Origin: Hydrocarboniphaga sp.
Lineage (GTDB): Bacteria; Pseudomonadota; Gammaproteobacteria; Nevskiales; Nevskiaceae
Direction: 5' to 3'
Assembly (NCBI RefSeq): GCF_028291725.1
Contig: NZ_JAQGNT010000085.1
Location: forward strand, 35,986 to 99,985
Length of the DNA: 64,000 nucleotides
The notes beneath the pieces were generated by a model. The model was not told the origin of the DNA. It saw nothing but the letters and a program-made list of their open reading frames with translations, and did no database searches. Every line of letters starts with the position of its first letter. Within the stretch, counting starts at the first letter, position 1. Positions 8,978 through 17,589 of the stretch are shown here, piece by piece. The translations under genes were made by a program, and so were the position numbers.

Positions 8978-9000
8978 AGTACGATATGCCGTATCGTGCT
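8978..9000. promoter_or_regulatory. Candidate operator in divergent promoter region
   Basis: Two 9-base arms, AGTACGATA and TATCGTGCT (one mismatch as inverted repeat), flank 5 bases in the 124-base gap between divergently transcribed SDR and crotonase genes. Size and spacing suit a MarR or TetR dimer, and a MarR gene lies 2 kb downstream. Binding is inferred only. Confidence 0.4.
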
Positions 9001-9066
9001 TCAACTGTTGGTTTGCCCCGATTTTGAATTGCTGCAACGCACACAGATTGGAACGAGGAGAAGCAG

Positions 9067-9855
9067 GTGACATACGAATCGATCACACTAGACGTGAGCG
9101 ACGGTCTTGCTCGGATTGCGCTCAACCAAGCCGACATCGGCAATCCCTTCAACGCAGCGTTCTGTTCCGATTGGGGCAATGTCGCCAACGAGTTGTCCAG
9201 CCGCAAGGAAGTGCGCGCCGTTCTCATCACGGCCCATGGCAAGTTCTTCAGCGTGGGCGGCGATATCCAGATGTTCTCGAAGAACATCGATGTCCTGCCC
9301 GACAAGATCCGCGACTGGACGGCCGGCCTGCATATGGGCGCCGCCAGGATGGCGCGCCTCAATGCGCCCATCGTTGCGGCGGTACATGCCACCTGCATGG
9401 GCGGTGCCTGTGCATTGGTTGCCCACAGCGATCTGGTGTTCAGTGCGCGATCGGTGAAATTCGGTGCGGCCTATTCCCAGATTGGCTACAGCTGCGATGC
9501 GGGCGCTTCCACCGGTCTGGCTTCGCGCATGGGCATTTCGCGAGCACGCCGCTTCCTGATTCTCTCGGAAGTTTTGAATGCCGAGGACGCGGCTACCGCA
9601 GGTCTGGTCGACTACGTTGTCGATGATGCGATGCTGTTCGTCGAGGCGGAAAAGGCGGCCATCAAGCTTGCCCAGGGCCCCACGCGGGCCTACGGCGAAA
9701 TCCGCCGTCTCATGAGTCGCTCGCTTGCGCAGCCCTTCGAGGCTCAGCTTGAAGACGAAGCGCAGGCCCTTAGCCGCGTGGCCGCCGGCAACGACGCTCG
9801 TGAAGGAATCACCGCGTTTGTCGAAAAGCGGAAACCCCGCTTTACCGGCCAGTAG
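9067..9855 (+). CDS. Enoyl-CoA hydratase/isomerase (crotonase) family protein, second copy
   Basis: This 262-residue crotonase starts at GTG, preceded by GAACGAGGAGAAGCAG. Like the paralogue at 4129-4893 it has GKFFSVGGDIQMF and the second oxyanion segment HATCMGGACAL. It lacks the usual first Glu and carries an Asp in YSCDAGAS, so an isomerase-type activity is favoured. The two copies share long identical runs such as GLASRMGISRA and diverge mainly in the C-terminal helices. It begins a plus-strand operon with the alcohol dehydrogenase, whose ATG follows 31 bases after the stop. Confidence 0.88.
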   Translation: MTYESITLDVSDGLARIALNQADIGNPFNAAFCSDWGNVANELSSRKEVRAVLITAHGKFFSVGGDIQMFSKNIDVLPDKIRDWTAGLHMGAARMARLNAPIVAAVHATCMGGACALVAHSDLVFSARSVKFGAAYSQIGYSCDAGASTGLASRMGISRARRFLILSEVLNAEDAATAGLVDYVVDDAMLFVEAEKAAIKLAQGPTRAYGEIRRLMSRSLAQPFEAQLEDEAQALSRVAAGNDAREGITAFVEKRKPRFTGQ

Positions 9856-9886
9856 TGTCTATAACCATAAAAGAGGAGAGAACCAA

Positions 9887-11005
9887 ATGAGCGCAACGCA
9901 GGAAATCAGCTCCAAGGCCGCGCTGGTCCGCAAAGTTGGCGGAACTTTCGATATCGAAGACGTGAGCGTTGCCGCTCCGCGCGATTACGAAGTGCGCCTG
10001 CGCATGGTCGGGTGCGGCATGTGCCATACCGACATTGTGGCCCGCGATGGTTTTCCGGTGCCGCTGCCCATCGTGTTGGGACATGAAGGCTCCGGTGTCG
10101 TCGAGTCGATCGGTGCCAAAGTGAGCCGGGTCAAGCCTGGCGATCACGTGGTGCTGAGTTTCAATTCCTGCCTGGAATGTCCGAGCTGTGCCGAGTCCAA
10201 GCCGGCGTACTGCTTCAATTTCTTTCCAAACAATTTCTCCGGCGTGCGGCCTGCAGACGGGACCAGCGCGGTGAGTCAGAACGGAGCGGTGATTCACGCT
10301 AATTTCTTCGGGCAATCGTCGTTTTCCACTTATGCCATTGCGCACGAGATCAACGCGATTCCCGTCGACAAGGATCTGCCGCTCGAGATCCTCGGCCCGC
10401 TGGGTTGCGGCATCCAGACTGGCGCGGGCGCGGCCATAAACGCACTCGCTATCAAGGCCGGCCAGTCACTGGTGATCTTCGGCGGCGGCGCAGTGGGCCT
10501 CAGCGCCTTGCTCGGTGCTCGGGCCGTCGATGCAGGAATCGTAATCGTGGTTGAGCCCAATGCGGCTAGGCGTGTTTTGGCGCTCGAATTGGGGGCCACT
10601 CATGTAATAGATCCAAAGGCGACTACCGACGTACTGGCGTCGGTAAAGAAACTCAGCGGCGGCGGTGTCCGCTATGCGCTAGACACCACCGGCAATCCTG
10701 CGGTCGTCGGTATCGCCGTCGAGACGATGCTGCCCAACGGCATGCTGGGCCTGCTTGGCATTCCGCCGCCTGACGCCACGCTGCCGGCAAGCATGATGAG
10801 CATGCTGGTCCGCGGAATCGGGGTCAAATGCATCACAGAAGGCGACAGCGATCCCCAGGAATTTATTCCAAGATTGCTCGCGTTCTATCGAGCAGGGAAA
10901 TTTCCGTTCGACCGCCTGATCACCAAGTTTCCCTTCAGCCAAATCAACGAGGCAGCGCACTCTTCCGAGAGGGGCGAAGCGATCAAGCCCGTGTTGATTT
11001 TCTGA
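9887..11005 (+). CDS. Zinc-dependent alcohol dehydrogenase, aryl/allylic-alcohol type
   Basis: The 372-residue medium-chain dehydrogenase has catalytic-zinc ligands in CGMCHTD and GHEGSG, structural-zinc cysteines in CLECPSCAESKPAYC, and the NAD-binding motif GGGAVGLSALL. The architecture resembles benzyl-alcohol and geraniol dehydrogenases (XylB-like), which fits the XylM-like hydroxylase nearby. It would oxidise the hydroxylated product to an aldehyde. AAGAGGAGAG lies before the ATG. An in-frame reading starting farther upstream would overlap the crotonase and was rejected. Confidence 0.9.
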   Translation: MSATQEISSKAALVRKVGGTFDIEDVSVAAPRDYEVRLRMVGCGMCHTDIVARDGFPVPLPIVLGHEGSGVVESIGAKVSRVKPGDHVVLSFNSCLECPSCAESKPAYCFNFFPNNFSGVRPADGTSAVSQNGAVIHANFFGQSSFSTYAIAHEINAIPVDKDLPLEILGPLGCGIQTGAGAAINALAIKAGQSLVIFGGGAVGLSALLGARAVDAGIVIVVEPNAARRVLALELGATHVIDPKATTDVLASVKKLSGGGVRYALDTTGNPAVVGIAVETMLPNGMLGLLGIPPPDATLPASMMSMLVRGIGVKCITEGDSDPQEFIPRLLAFYRAGKFPFDRLITKFPFSQINEAAHSSERGEAIKPVLIF

Positions 11006-11127
11006 ATGGCAATGGGTCAAGAATGCAGCGGATTATCTGCTTGGTTGAATCCGCTGGCGCTTTGTTGCCGGAACTGCCGATTGAATCAGCGTTTTGAATG
11101 TAATACTTATAACTGCAGACTCCTTAT

Positions 11128-11724
11128 ATGAAATCGGCTTCAAGGCCTCAGACCACAGCAAGAATGACGAAAGTCATGGCAGAAATCCGAGCTTCGCACG
11201 GTTTGGCCGAGCCGGTTGAGTTTAGCCCTGCGCAGAGATCCGCCCATCCATCAAATTCAGATGTCAGCGAAAGCGAGCATAAAGAAAGTATCCGCCTGTG
11301 TTTTCTGATTTACGATGTAGCAAGAATGCATCGAGAAGCATACGACGAATTCATGAGGCCGCTGGGGATTACCCGCGTGCAGTGGTCTGTTTTAGCTCAA
11401 TTGTCGCGGCACGACGGTCTCGTACAGACGCAGTTGTCGGAATTGCTCGAGGTCAAGAAAGCTCAGGCCGGTGCCATCCTTACGTCGCTCGAAGCTGCGG
11501 GTTGGGTCGAACGTCGCGATGATCCATACGATAAAAGAGTGAAAAGGGTCTATCTGGTTCGCCCTGCTCACCACGTGATTCGGCAGATGTCGATACTGGC
11601 GGGACAATATGGAAGCCAGATATTGGGCAGCCTTTCGGAGGAGGAGCGTGCGGCTTTAGCTCGGATGCTGGTAACTATCAAGCACGACTTGAAGCAAAGA
11701 CTTCTGCCACGTATCGAGAACTGA
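11128..11724 (+). CDS. MarR-family transcriptional regulator
   Basis: The 198-residue protein has a MarR winged helix: LGITRVQWSVLAQLSRHDGLVQTQLSELLEVKKAQAGAILTSLE (helix-turn-helix) and the wing residues DPYDKRVKRVYL, where the conserved DxRxxR pattern is partly kept. The N-terminal 50 residues look disordered, so the true start could be an internal ATG at 11164 or 11179. It lies 122 bases downstream of the alcohol dehydrogenase, in the same direction. It is the likely regulator of the cluster, possibly acting on the palindrome at 8978-9000. Confidence 0.85.
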   Translation: MKSASRPQTTARMTKVMAEIRASHGLAEPVEFSPAQRSAHPSNSDVSESEHKESIRLCFLIYDVARMHREAYDEFMRPLGITRVQWSVLAQLSRHDGLVQTQLSELLEVKKAQAGAILTSLEAAGWVERRDDPYDKRVKRVYLVRPAHHVIRQMSILAGQYGSQILGSLSEEERAALARMLVTIKHDLKQRLLPRIEN

Positions 11725-12125
11725 CCCTCTCGCCGCTTGCCCGAGATCGATCATTTCAGGCCTGTTCTGTTCAGACTCTTATGACCAGCAAAGGCTGATG
11801 TAAAACGGCCTTCTCCATAACGCTGGTCAGTTGTTCTATGAACAGTAATGGCGAAACGGGAGTGGTACCTCGGGAATATCGGTAGCAGGCGCAGCCGTAA
11901 GGATCTCGCCAATCGCATCCGCGAAGCGCAAAGCGACCGGTAGCCTGTCTCCAAAAATGCAGGAGTTAAAATTCAGCTTAGTAAGCTGGAAGACTCAGGC
12001 CATCAGTTCGCGCTGGATTCTGTGGCCCGACGCGCATGCGCTGCCACTTGCTGATTCAGATGCTAACCGTCTCTTTTCGAGTAAGCGTCTGATTTGCCCG
12101 CTACTTATTTCGCAAACCATTTAGC
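11725..12125. other. Gene-poor gap of about 400 bases
   Basis: The composition here is less GC-rich than its neighbours. I see no gene, no strong terminator and no repeat; the short reading frames show no family character. It separates the catabolic cluster from housekeeping genes. Confidence 0.5.
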
Positions 12126-12722
12126 TCATTGACGCAGCGATTTAGCATTGCCGGACTTAATTGTCGTTTCACGGCGTGTTTTTTTTGCAGAGAAGTTCAG
12201 CAGGAACTCCATCTGATCGGCAAGGATACGGCGGTTGCTGAGTATCAGATACTCGGCGAGGTTGGGTGTGTACGGCACCGCCAGCAGTTTCATGCCGGCT
12301 TCTTCGGGCGTGCGGTTGGCTTTTTTGTGATTGCAGCGCTCGCAGGCGGTGACGCAGTTGATCCACACGTTCTCGCCGCCGCGCGAAGCCGGGATCACGT
12401 GGTCGCGAGTCAGTACCGAGGGCGAGAACTGGTTGCCGCAGTACAGGCACAGGTTGTGGTCGCGCTGGAACAGCGTGCGGTTGGTCAGCAGCGGCGCGCC
12501 GGCGGCGAATTTACGGGAGCGGTCGGTGACCGCGATGATCGAGCCGATTTCGATGGCGGAGCGTTCGCCGGTGCTGGCGTTGAGGCCGCCGAAGATCCGG
12601 AAACGCTCGGCCCCAGCCTCCCAGCAGACGCGCTTGCGCGCATACAGGGTCGCCGCCGATTGCCAGCGTATCCAGCCGACCGGCAAGCCGCCAGCATCCA
12701 GTTTCAAAATCGAAGGGATCAT
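12126..12722 (-). CDS. HNH endonuclease family protein
   Basis: The 198-residue protein carries an HNH nuclease module: paired zinc cysteines LCLYCG and CERC around the core TRDHVIPASRGG...NWIN-like segment ending in CNHKKANRTP, near residues 104-150. I preferred the ATG at 12722 (MIPSILKLDAGG) because CGGAG precedes it at a good distance; an upstream ATG has AAAGG directly against it. Similar stand-alone HNH proteins of about 190 residues are widespread and of unknown cellular role. It lies alone, downstream of the alpha-E gene on the same strand. Confidence 0.85.
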   Translation of the reverse strand: MIPSILKLDAGGLPVGWIRWQSAATLYARKRVCWEAGAERFRIFGGLNASTGERSAIEIGSIIAVTDRSRKFAAGAPLLTNRTLFQRDHNLCLYCGNQFSPSVLTRDHVIPASRGGENVWINCVTACERCNHKKANRTPEEAGMKLLAVPYTPNLAEYLILSNRRILADQMEFLLNFSAKKTRRETTIKSGNAKSLRQ

Positions 12723-12892
12723 CACCGCTCCGTTTCGCCACGCCAACCAATGCATCCTTTGTCGTTGATATTGCTATGCCATTTGCCAGCGCCGTGGCGC
12801 CCGCAGTATGAGCGCGCAGCATGGCCATTCTAAGACACTGGCGGGGCGTGTTAGCAACCACCACCAATTACAGCTTTGATCGATAAAAAAAC

Positions 12893-13837
12893 TCAGATAT
12901 CGGGAGTCTTGAAAAAGACTTCCGCCAAGGCCTCGTGCAGGTCGCTAAGGCCCAGCTGGATCTCGTCGATCAACTCATGCAGGCCTTCTTCTACCAGCTT
13001 GTCGACGTTGGCGTCCTGAACCAGGGCCCGCACTCGCCACAGTGTGCGCTCGACGCTGCGCGCTTCCGGCAGATGCGGCAGTGTCGACGCCACCGCGCTG
13101 AGGCAGAACGTCACGCTGCGCGGGAACTCGCGATTCTGCAGCAAAAAGCGCAGCACGCCGGTGCGGTTGACGCGCGCTTTCACATGCCGGCGATACATCT
13201 GGTAGGCGGTCAGCGAGCGCAGCACACTCATCCACTGGATGTTGTACAGCGGCGCCAGCTGCTCGGCGCGGCCGGTCGGGTCGAGCAGGGACGTCGAGCG
13301 CACGTCGAGGATGCGCGTGGTCATGTCGGCCTGTTCGAGGCTGGTGCCGATGCGCAAAAACTGGAAGCCGACATCCTGGCTCATGTTGAAGCTGAGCACC
13401 GCGTAGACCAGCATCGTGCCGTCGATCACGCGCTGCAGGAACGCGCCGCGTCGCGAGCGGCTGAGCGCGCCTTCGCCCTGGCCGATCACGTAGTAATGCA
13501 GGTCGTTGAGCTTTTCCCAGACTTCGCGCGGGGTCGCGTCGCGCACCGTGCGCAGGATCTCGCGCGCGGCGTGCAGCGAGCTGTGGATCGAGCCCGGGTT
13601 GCGCTGGTCCAGCAGCAGATAACGCACGACGTTGGATTCGCTGTAGTCCTCGCCGTACAGCGAGCGGTACAACTCGTCGGAGCCGACGATCTGGACCAGC
13701 GGCTGCCAACCGAACGGGATGCCGCGCGGCAGGTCGAGCAGTAGCAGCGCGTTGACGTTGACCAGGCGCGCGGTGTTCTCGGCGCGCTGCAGATAGCGGC
13801 CGAGCCAATAGATGTTGCTGGCGACGCGCGACAGCAT
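12893..13837 (-). CDS. Alpha-E domain protein (DUF403)
   Basis: The 314-residue, largely helical protein begins MLSRVASNIYWLGRYLQRAENTAR, the hallmark start of the alpha-E (DUF403) family. This family is nearly always encoded beside a circularly permuted ATP-grasp enzyme and is thought to act with it in forming a peptide-like bond; the product is not established. The start codon overlaps the stop of the ATP-grasp gene by one base (TGATG), indicating coupling. No transglutaminase-like gene, a frequent third member, is adjacent. Confidence 0.92.
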   Translation of the reverse strand: MLSRVASNIYWLGRYLQRAENTARLVNVNALLLLDLPRGIPFGWQPLVQIVGSDELYRSLYGEDYSESNVVRYLLLDQRNPGSIHSSLHAAREILRTVRDATPREVWEKLNDLHYYVIGQGEGALSRSRRGAFLQRVIDGTMLVYAVLSFNMSQDVGFQFLRIGTSLEQADMTTRILDVRSTSLLDPTGRAEQLAPLYNIQWMSVLRSLTAYQMYRRHVKARVNRTGVLRFLLQNREFPRSVTFCLSAVASTLPHLPEARSVERTLWRVRALVQDANVDKLVEEGLHELIDEIQLGLSDLHEALAEVFFKTPDI

Positions 13838-15390
13838 CAGTCGTCACCCCGCGCGGCGATGTCCTGCGGCGTGGCGCCGTCCAAGGTTTGCGACTGAGTC
13901 ATGCTGCCCATGCTCTGGCTCTGCGTCGGGGCCTCGTCCATGTCGACGATCCAGGTGTCCTTGGCGCCGCCGCCCTGGCTGGAGTTGACCACCAGCGAGC
14001 CGCGGATCATCGCGACGCGGGTCAGGCCGCCGGTGGTCACATACGTGGACTCGACGCTGCCGCGCGACAGGATGAAGGGCCGCAGATCGAGATGGCGGGG
14101 CTCCACGGTGTTGTCTTCCATCATCGTCGGTGCGGTCGACAGCGCCAGTGTCGGCTGGGCCATGTAATTGCGCGGATTGGCCTCGATCAGGCGGCGGAAT
14201 TTCTCGCGCTCTTCGGCGGTCGAGCGCGGGCCGATCAGCATGCCGTAGCCGCCGGATTCGTTGGCCGGCTTGACCACCAGCTTGTCGAGATTGGCAATCA
14301 CGTATTCGCGCTGCTTGGGGTCCATGCACAGGAAGCTGGGCACGTTGGGGATGATCGGGTCTTCGCCCAGGTAGTACTTGATCATCGCCGGCACGAAGGC
14401 GTAGACCACCTTGTCGTCGGCGACCCCGGCGCCCGGGCAGTTGGCCAGCGCGACGCGGCCGCTGATCCAGGCACGCATCAGGCCGGGCACGCCGAGGATC
14501 GATTCCGGATTGAAGGCTTCGGGATCGAGGAACAGGTCGTCGATGCGGCGATAGATCACGTCGACCCGGCGCGGGCCGTAGATCGTGCGCATGTAGACGC
14601 AGTCGTCGTCGGCGACGAACAGGTCGGTGCCCTCGACCAGCTCGATGCCCATCTGCTGCGCGAGGTAAGCGTGCTCGAAGTAGGCCGAGTTGAAGATGCC
14701 CGGCGTCAGCAGCACCACGTTGGGCTGGTCCAGCGGACGCGGCGAAATCGCGGCCAGCGTGTCGTAGAGCTGGGCCGGGTAGTCGTCGACCGGCAGGATC
14801 GTGGTCGCCTCGAACAGCTCCGGGAACACGCGCTTGGTGACCAGCCGGTTCTCGACCATGTAGGACACGCCGGACGGGACGCGCAGGTTGTCCTCGAGCA
14901 CGTACATGGTGCCGTCCTTGTCGCGCACCAGGTCGCTGCCGCAGATGTGCGCCCAGACGCCGTTGGCCGGCTTGACGCCGACGCACTGCTTGCGGAAGTT
15001 GACCGACTCGTTCAGCAGATCGGCCGGGAACACGCCGTCCTTGATGATCTTCTGGTCGTTGTACAGATCCTGGATGAACAGGTTCAGCGCGTAGGCACGC
15101 TGTTTCAGACCGGCTTCGGTCTTGACCCATTCGCTCAGCGGGATGATCCGCGGGATGATGTCGAACGGCCAGGCGCGGTCGACATTCTTGCCCTCGGAAT
15201 ACACCGTGAAGCTGATGCCCATCACCTTGATGGCCAGCTCCGCCGCAAGCCGCCGTTCGGCCATCTCCGGTTCGGACAGGGACCCTAGATATTCGGCGAG
15301 CTTGAGGGCCGCGGCGCGGGGCCGTCCGGGCGCCTCACACAGCTCGTCGTAGAAGTTTTCGCAGCGGTATTGCCGCCAATCGATTGCCAT
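13837..15390 (-). CDS. Circularly permuted type 2 ATP-grasp protein
   Basis: The 517-residue protein belongs to the circularly permuted ATP-grasp group (DUF404/DUF407). Characteristic stretches are VWAHICGSDLVRDKDG, LEDNLRVPSGVSYM, NCPGAGVADDK, and the lysine/glycine ATP-binding motif VVKPANESGGYG. It probably ligates a carboxylate to an amine using ATP; substrates are unknown. It is the first gene of a two-gene unit with the alpha-E protein, and is divergent from minC across about 190 bases. The C-terminal 40 residues are Gln/Ser/Thr-rich and probably disordered. Confidence 0.92.
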   Translation of the reverse strand: MAIDWRQYRCENFYDELCEAPGRPRAAALKLAEYLGSLSEPEMAERRLAAELAIKVMGISFTVYSEGKNVDRAWPFDIIPRIIPLSEWVKTEAGLKQRAYALNLFIQDLYNDQKIIKDGVFPADLLNESVNFRKQCVGVKPANGVWAHICGSDLVRDKDGTMYVLEDNLRVPSGVSYMVENRLVTKRVFPELFEATTILPVDDYPAQLYDTLAAISPRPLDQPNVVLLTPGIFNSAYFEHAYLAQQMGIELVEGTDLFVADDDCVYMRTIYGPRRVDVIYRRIDDLFLDPEAFNPESILGVPGLMRAWISGRVALANCPGAGVADDKVVYAFVPAMIKYYLGEDPIIPNVPSFLCMDPKQREYVIANLDKLVVKPANESGGYGMLIGPRSTAEEREKFRRLIEANPRNYMAQPTLALSTAPTMMEDNTVEPRHLDLRPFILSRGSVESTYVTTGGLTRVAMIRGSLVVNSSQGGGAKDTWIVDMDEAPTQSQSMGSMTQSQTLDGATPQDIAARGDD

Positions 15391-15579
15391 GAGCTCCGCA
15401 GGGTGATGGCTGCTTTTTTTCGTTGAACTACTAGGGGGCTATGCTAGAACTACGCTAACAGGAAGACGAAGCAAAACATAGGCCATAGGCGCACTGCTTC
15501 GGTGCGGCCCGGGGCCTTCAAAGGCCTCGGTGATGGCGAGCACGGATGCTAGACTGTCACAATTCCTGTAGACGATTCC

Positions 15580-16311
15580 ATGCCCAAAGCCAAGCCTGCT
15601 CTGGAGTTCAAAGGGCGCGTGCTGTCCTTGACGCGGGTGCGCGTGCTCGACCCCGATCTGAAAGCGATCGAAGCGCATCTGCGCAATTTCGCGCGGCAGA
15701 TGCCGCAGGCGGTCGAAGGCCTGCCGGTGATTCTCGAGAGCGAGTATCCGATCGAACTCGCCGGCGTGCTCAAGCTGATGCGCGACCTGGGCATGCAGCC
15801 GCTGGCGGTGATGGAGGGCGCGCTCGCCGCTGACGCGCGGCTTTGCGGCCTGCCGGTGCTGCCGCTGGACGTGGTCAGCGAAGGCCGCGGCAGTGTCCGC
15901 ACCGCCGAGCCGGTCGAGGCGCCGCCGCCTCCACCCCCGCCGCCAGCGCCCGCTCCCGCGCCGCCGCTGGCCGTGCGCCGGTCGACGCGCATCGTCACCG
16001 AGCCGGTGCGCTCGGGCCAGCAGATCTACGCCGAAGGCGCGGATCTGATCGTGACCCAGCTGGTCAGCCCCGGCGCCGAAGTGATCTCGGACGGCTGCAT
16101 CCACGTCTACGGCACCTTGCGCGGCCGCGCGCTGGCCGGAGCCCGCGGCGATACCGCGGCGCGGATCTTCTGCCGCAAGATGGAGGCGGACCTGCTGGCG
16201 GTCGCCGGGGTCTACGCGGTCGCCGACCAGATGCAGGGCGCCTTGCGCGGCCAGGCTGTGCAGGCCAGCCTTGTGCAAGGCAAGCTCAAGATCGAACGCC
16301 TGGACTCGTGA
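15580..16311 (+). CDS. minC: Septum site-determining protein MinC
   Basis: The 243-residue protein has an N-terminal MinC domain, a proline-rich linker near residues 108-127 (PPPPPPPPAPAPAPP), and the C-terminal beta-helix domain with QQIYAEGADLIV, SDGCIHVYGTLRGRALAG and IFCRKMEADLLAVAG. It inhibits FtsZ assembly away from mid-cell and is recruited to the membrane by MinD. The gene is first in minC-minD-minE, divergent from the ATP-grasp gene. The long all-proline/alanine linker is a length-variable region in this family. Confidence 0.97.
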   Translation: MPKAKPALEFKGRVLSLTRVRVLDPDLKAIEAHLRNFARQMPQAVEGLPVILESEYPIELAGVLKLMRDLGMQPLAVMEGALAADARLCGLPVLPLDVVSEGRGSVRTAEPVEAPPPPPPPPAPAPAPPLAVRRSTRIVTEPVRSGQQIYAEGADLIVTQLVSPGAEVISDGCIHVYGTLRGRALAGARGDTAARIFCRKMEADLLAVAGVYAVADQMQGALRGQAVQASLVQGKLKIERLDS

Positions 16312-16391
16312 TGCGGCTCGCCGCGCCGGTCCGGACGAACATTTACGAATAGCGGCCGAATAGGCAGCAACGAACTTAAAGAGGGACAGCG

Positions 16392-17201
16392 GTGACGAAA
16401 ATCGTCGTAGTGACATCAGGCAAGGGCGGCGTCGGCAAAACCACGACCAGCGCCTCGTTCTCCACCGGCCTGGCCGCGCGCGGCAAGAAAACCGTCGTCA
16501 TCGACTTCGACGTCGGCCTGCGCAACCTCGATCTGATCATGGGCTGCGAGCGCCGCGTGGTGTTCGACTTCGTCAACGTGATCCACGAAGAAGCAAACCT
16601 GCGCCAGGCGCTGATCAGGGACAAGCAGTACGACAACCTGTACGTGCTGGCCGCGAGCCAGACCCGCGACAAGGACGCGCTGTCCGAAGCCGGGGTCGAA
16701 AAAGTGCTCAACGAGCTGGCCAAGGATTTCGACTACATTGTCTGCGACTCGCCGGCCGGCATCGAGCGCGGTGCGCACCTGGCGATGTATTTCGCCGACG
16801 AGGCCCTGGTCGTCACCAACCCGGAAGTCTCCTCGGTGCGCGACTCCGACCGTGTGCTCGGCCTGTTGTCGAGCAAGACCAAACTGGTCGAGAGCGGCGC
16901 CGGCCGCGTCAAGGAGCATCTGGTCATCACGCGCTACAACCCGGCGCGCGTGCTCAAGGGCGAGATGCTGTCGATCGACGACGTCAAGGACATCCTCGGC
17001 ATCCCGGTGCTCGGCATCATCCCGGAATCCGGCAGCGTGCTGTCGGCTTCGAACTCCGGCTCGCCGGTGATCAACGACAAGCTGACCGATGCCGGTCAGG
17101 CCTACGAAGACCTGGTCGCACGTTTTCTCGGTGAGGATCGGCCGCACCGCTTCATCACCGCTGAGAAGAAGGGCCTGCTCAGCAAACTGTTCGGAGGCTG
17201 A
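16392..17201 (+). CDS. minD: Septum site-determining ATPase MinD
   Basis: The 269-residue ParA/MinD ATPase starts at GTG, preceded by AAAGAGGGACAGCG. It has the deviant Walker A motif GKGGVGKTT, the switch region DFDVGLRNLD, and the C-terminal amphipathic membrane-targeting helix KKGLLSKLFGG. ATP-bound MinD dimerises on the inner membrane and recruits MinC; MinE stimulates its hydrolysis. It lies 80 bases after minC and two bases before minE, in the usual order. Confidence 0.98.
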   Translation: MTKIVVVTSGKGGVGKTTTSASFSTGLAARGKKTVVIDFDVGLRNLDLIMGCERRVVFDFVNVIHEEANLRQALIRDKQYDNLYVLAASQTRDKDALSEAGVEKVLNELAKDFDYIVCDSPAGIERGAHLAMYFADEALVVTNPEVSSVRDSDRVLGLLSSKTKLVESGAGRVKEHLVITRYNPARVLKGEMLSIDDVKDILGIPVLGIIPESGSVLSASNSGSPVINDKLTDAGQAYEDLVARFLGEDRPHRFITAEKKGLLSKLFGG

Positions 17202-17203
17202 TC

Positions 17204-17467
17204 ATGGCCTTCGACTGGATGAAGCTGTTTCGCACCGAACAGAAAGCCAGTGCGCAGACCGCCAAGGAGCGCCTGCTGGTGGTGGTGTCGCATCAGCGTG
17301 CCGGCCGCGCCAACGGCCCGGAATACCTGACGCGGCTGCGCGAGGAACTGCTGGCGGTGGTGCGCAAGTACGTGCCGGTGGACGATTCGGCGGTGCATGT
17401 CGACATCAAGCGTGAAGACGGCGACGAAGTGCTGGCGATGACGATTTCGCTGCCGGAACGCAGCTGA
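17204..17467 (+). CDS. minE: Cell division topological specificity factor MinE
   Basis: The 87-residue protein has the N-terminal anti-MinCD segment (TAKERLLVVVSHQRAG, a variant of the usual KERLQIIxAHxR pattern) and the C-terminal topological-specificity domain (VDIKREDGDEVLAMTISLPE). It displaces MinC and stimulates MinD ATPase to drive pole-to-pole oscillation. The gene follows minD by two bases, so it is co-translated. A repetitive GC-rich hairpin element follows its stop. Confidence 0.97.
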   Translation: MAFDWMKLFRTEQKASAQTAKERLLVVVSHQRAGRANGPEYLTRLREELLAVVRKYVPVDDSAVHVDIKREDGDEVLAMTISLPERS

Positions 17468-17474
17468 TTTTCCG

Positions 17475-17576
17475 TCTCCCTCCCCTGCATAGCGGGGGAG
17501 GGCCGGGGTGGGGGCGGATGTCGCGGATTACCGTCGCGCCCCCATCCCGGCCTTCCCCCGCAGGCGGGGGAAGGAG
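17475..17576. repeat. GC-rich palindromic intergenic element, family E
   Basis: This is a long imperfect inverted repeat with internal hairpins (CCCTCCCC...GGGGGAGGG and CTTCCCCC...GGGGGAAG) filling the gap between minE and the convergent fadD. A related but shorter element lies at the start of lptE (55151-55208). It may double as a bidirectional terminator. Confidence 0.7.
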
Positions 17577-17589
17577 CAGACGCGACAAT

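Noticed and set aside
8943..9398. N-terminal extension of the minus-strand SDR up to 9398
   Set aside because: The extra 150 codons are antisense to the crotonase gene, and the SDR domain starts right after MPLYSQD at 8942.
11751..11954. 67-codon minus-strand frame in the gap after marR
   Set aside because: No family character, no Shine-Dalgarno, and composition like non-coding sequence.
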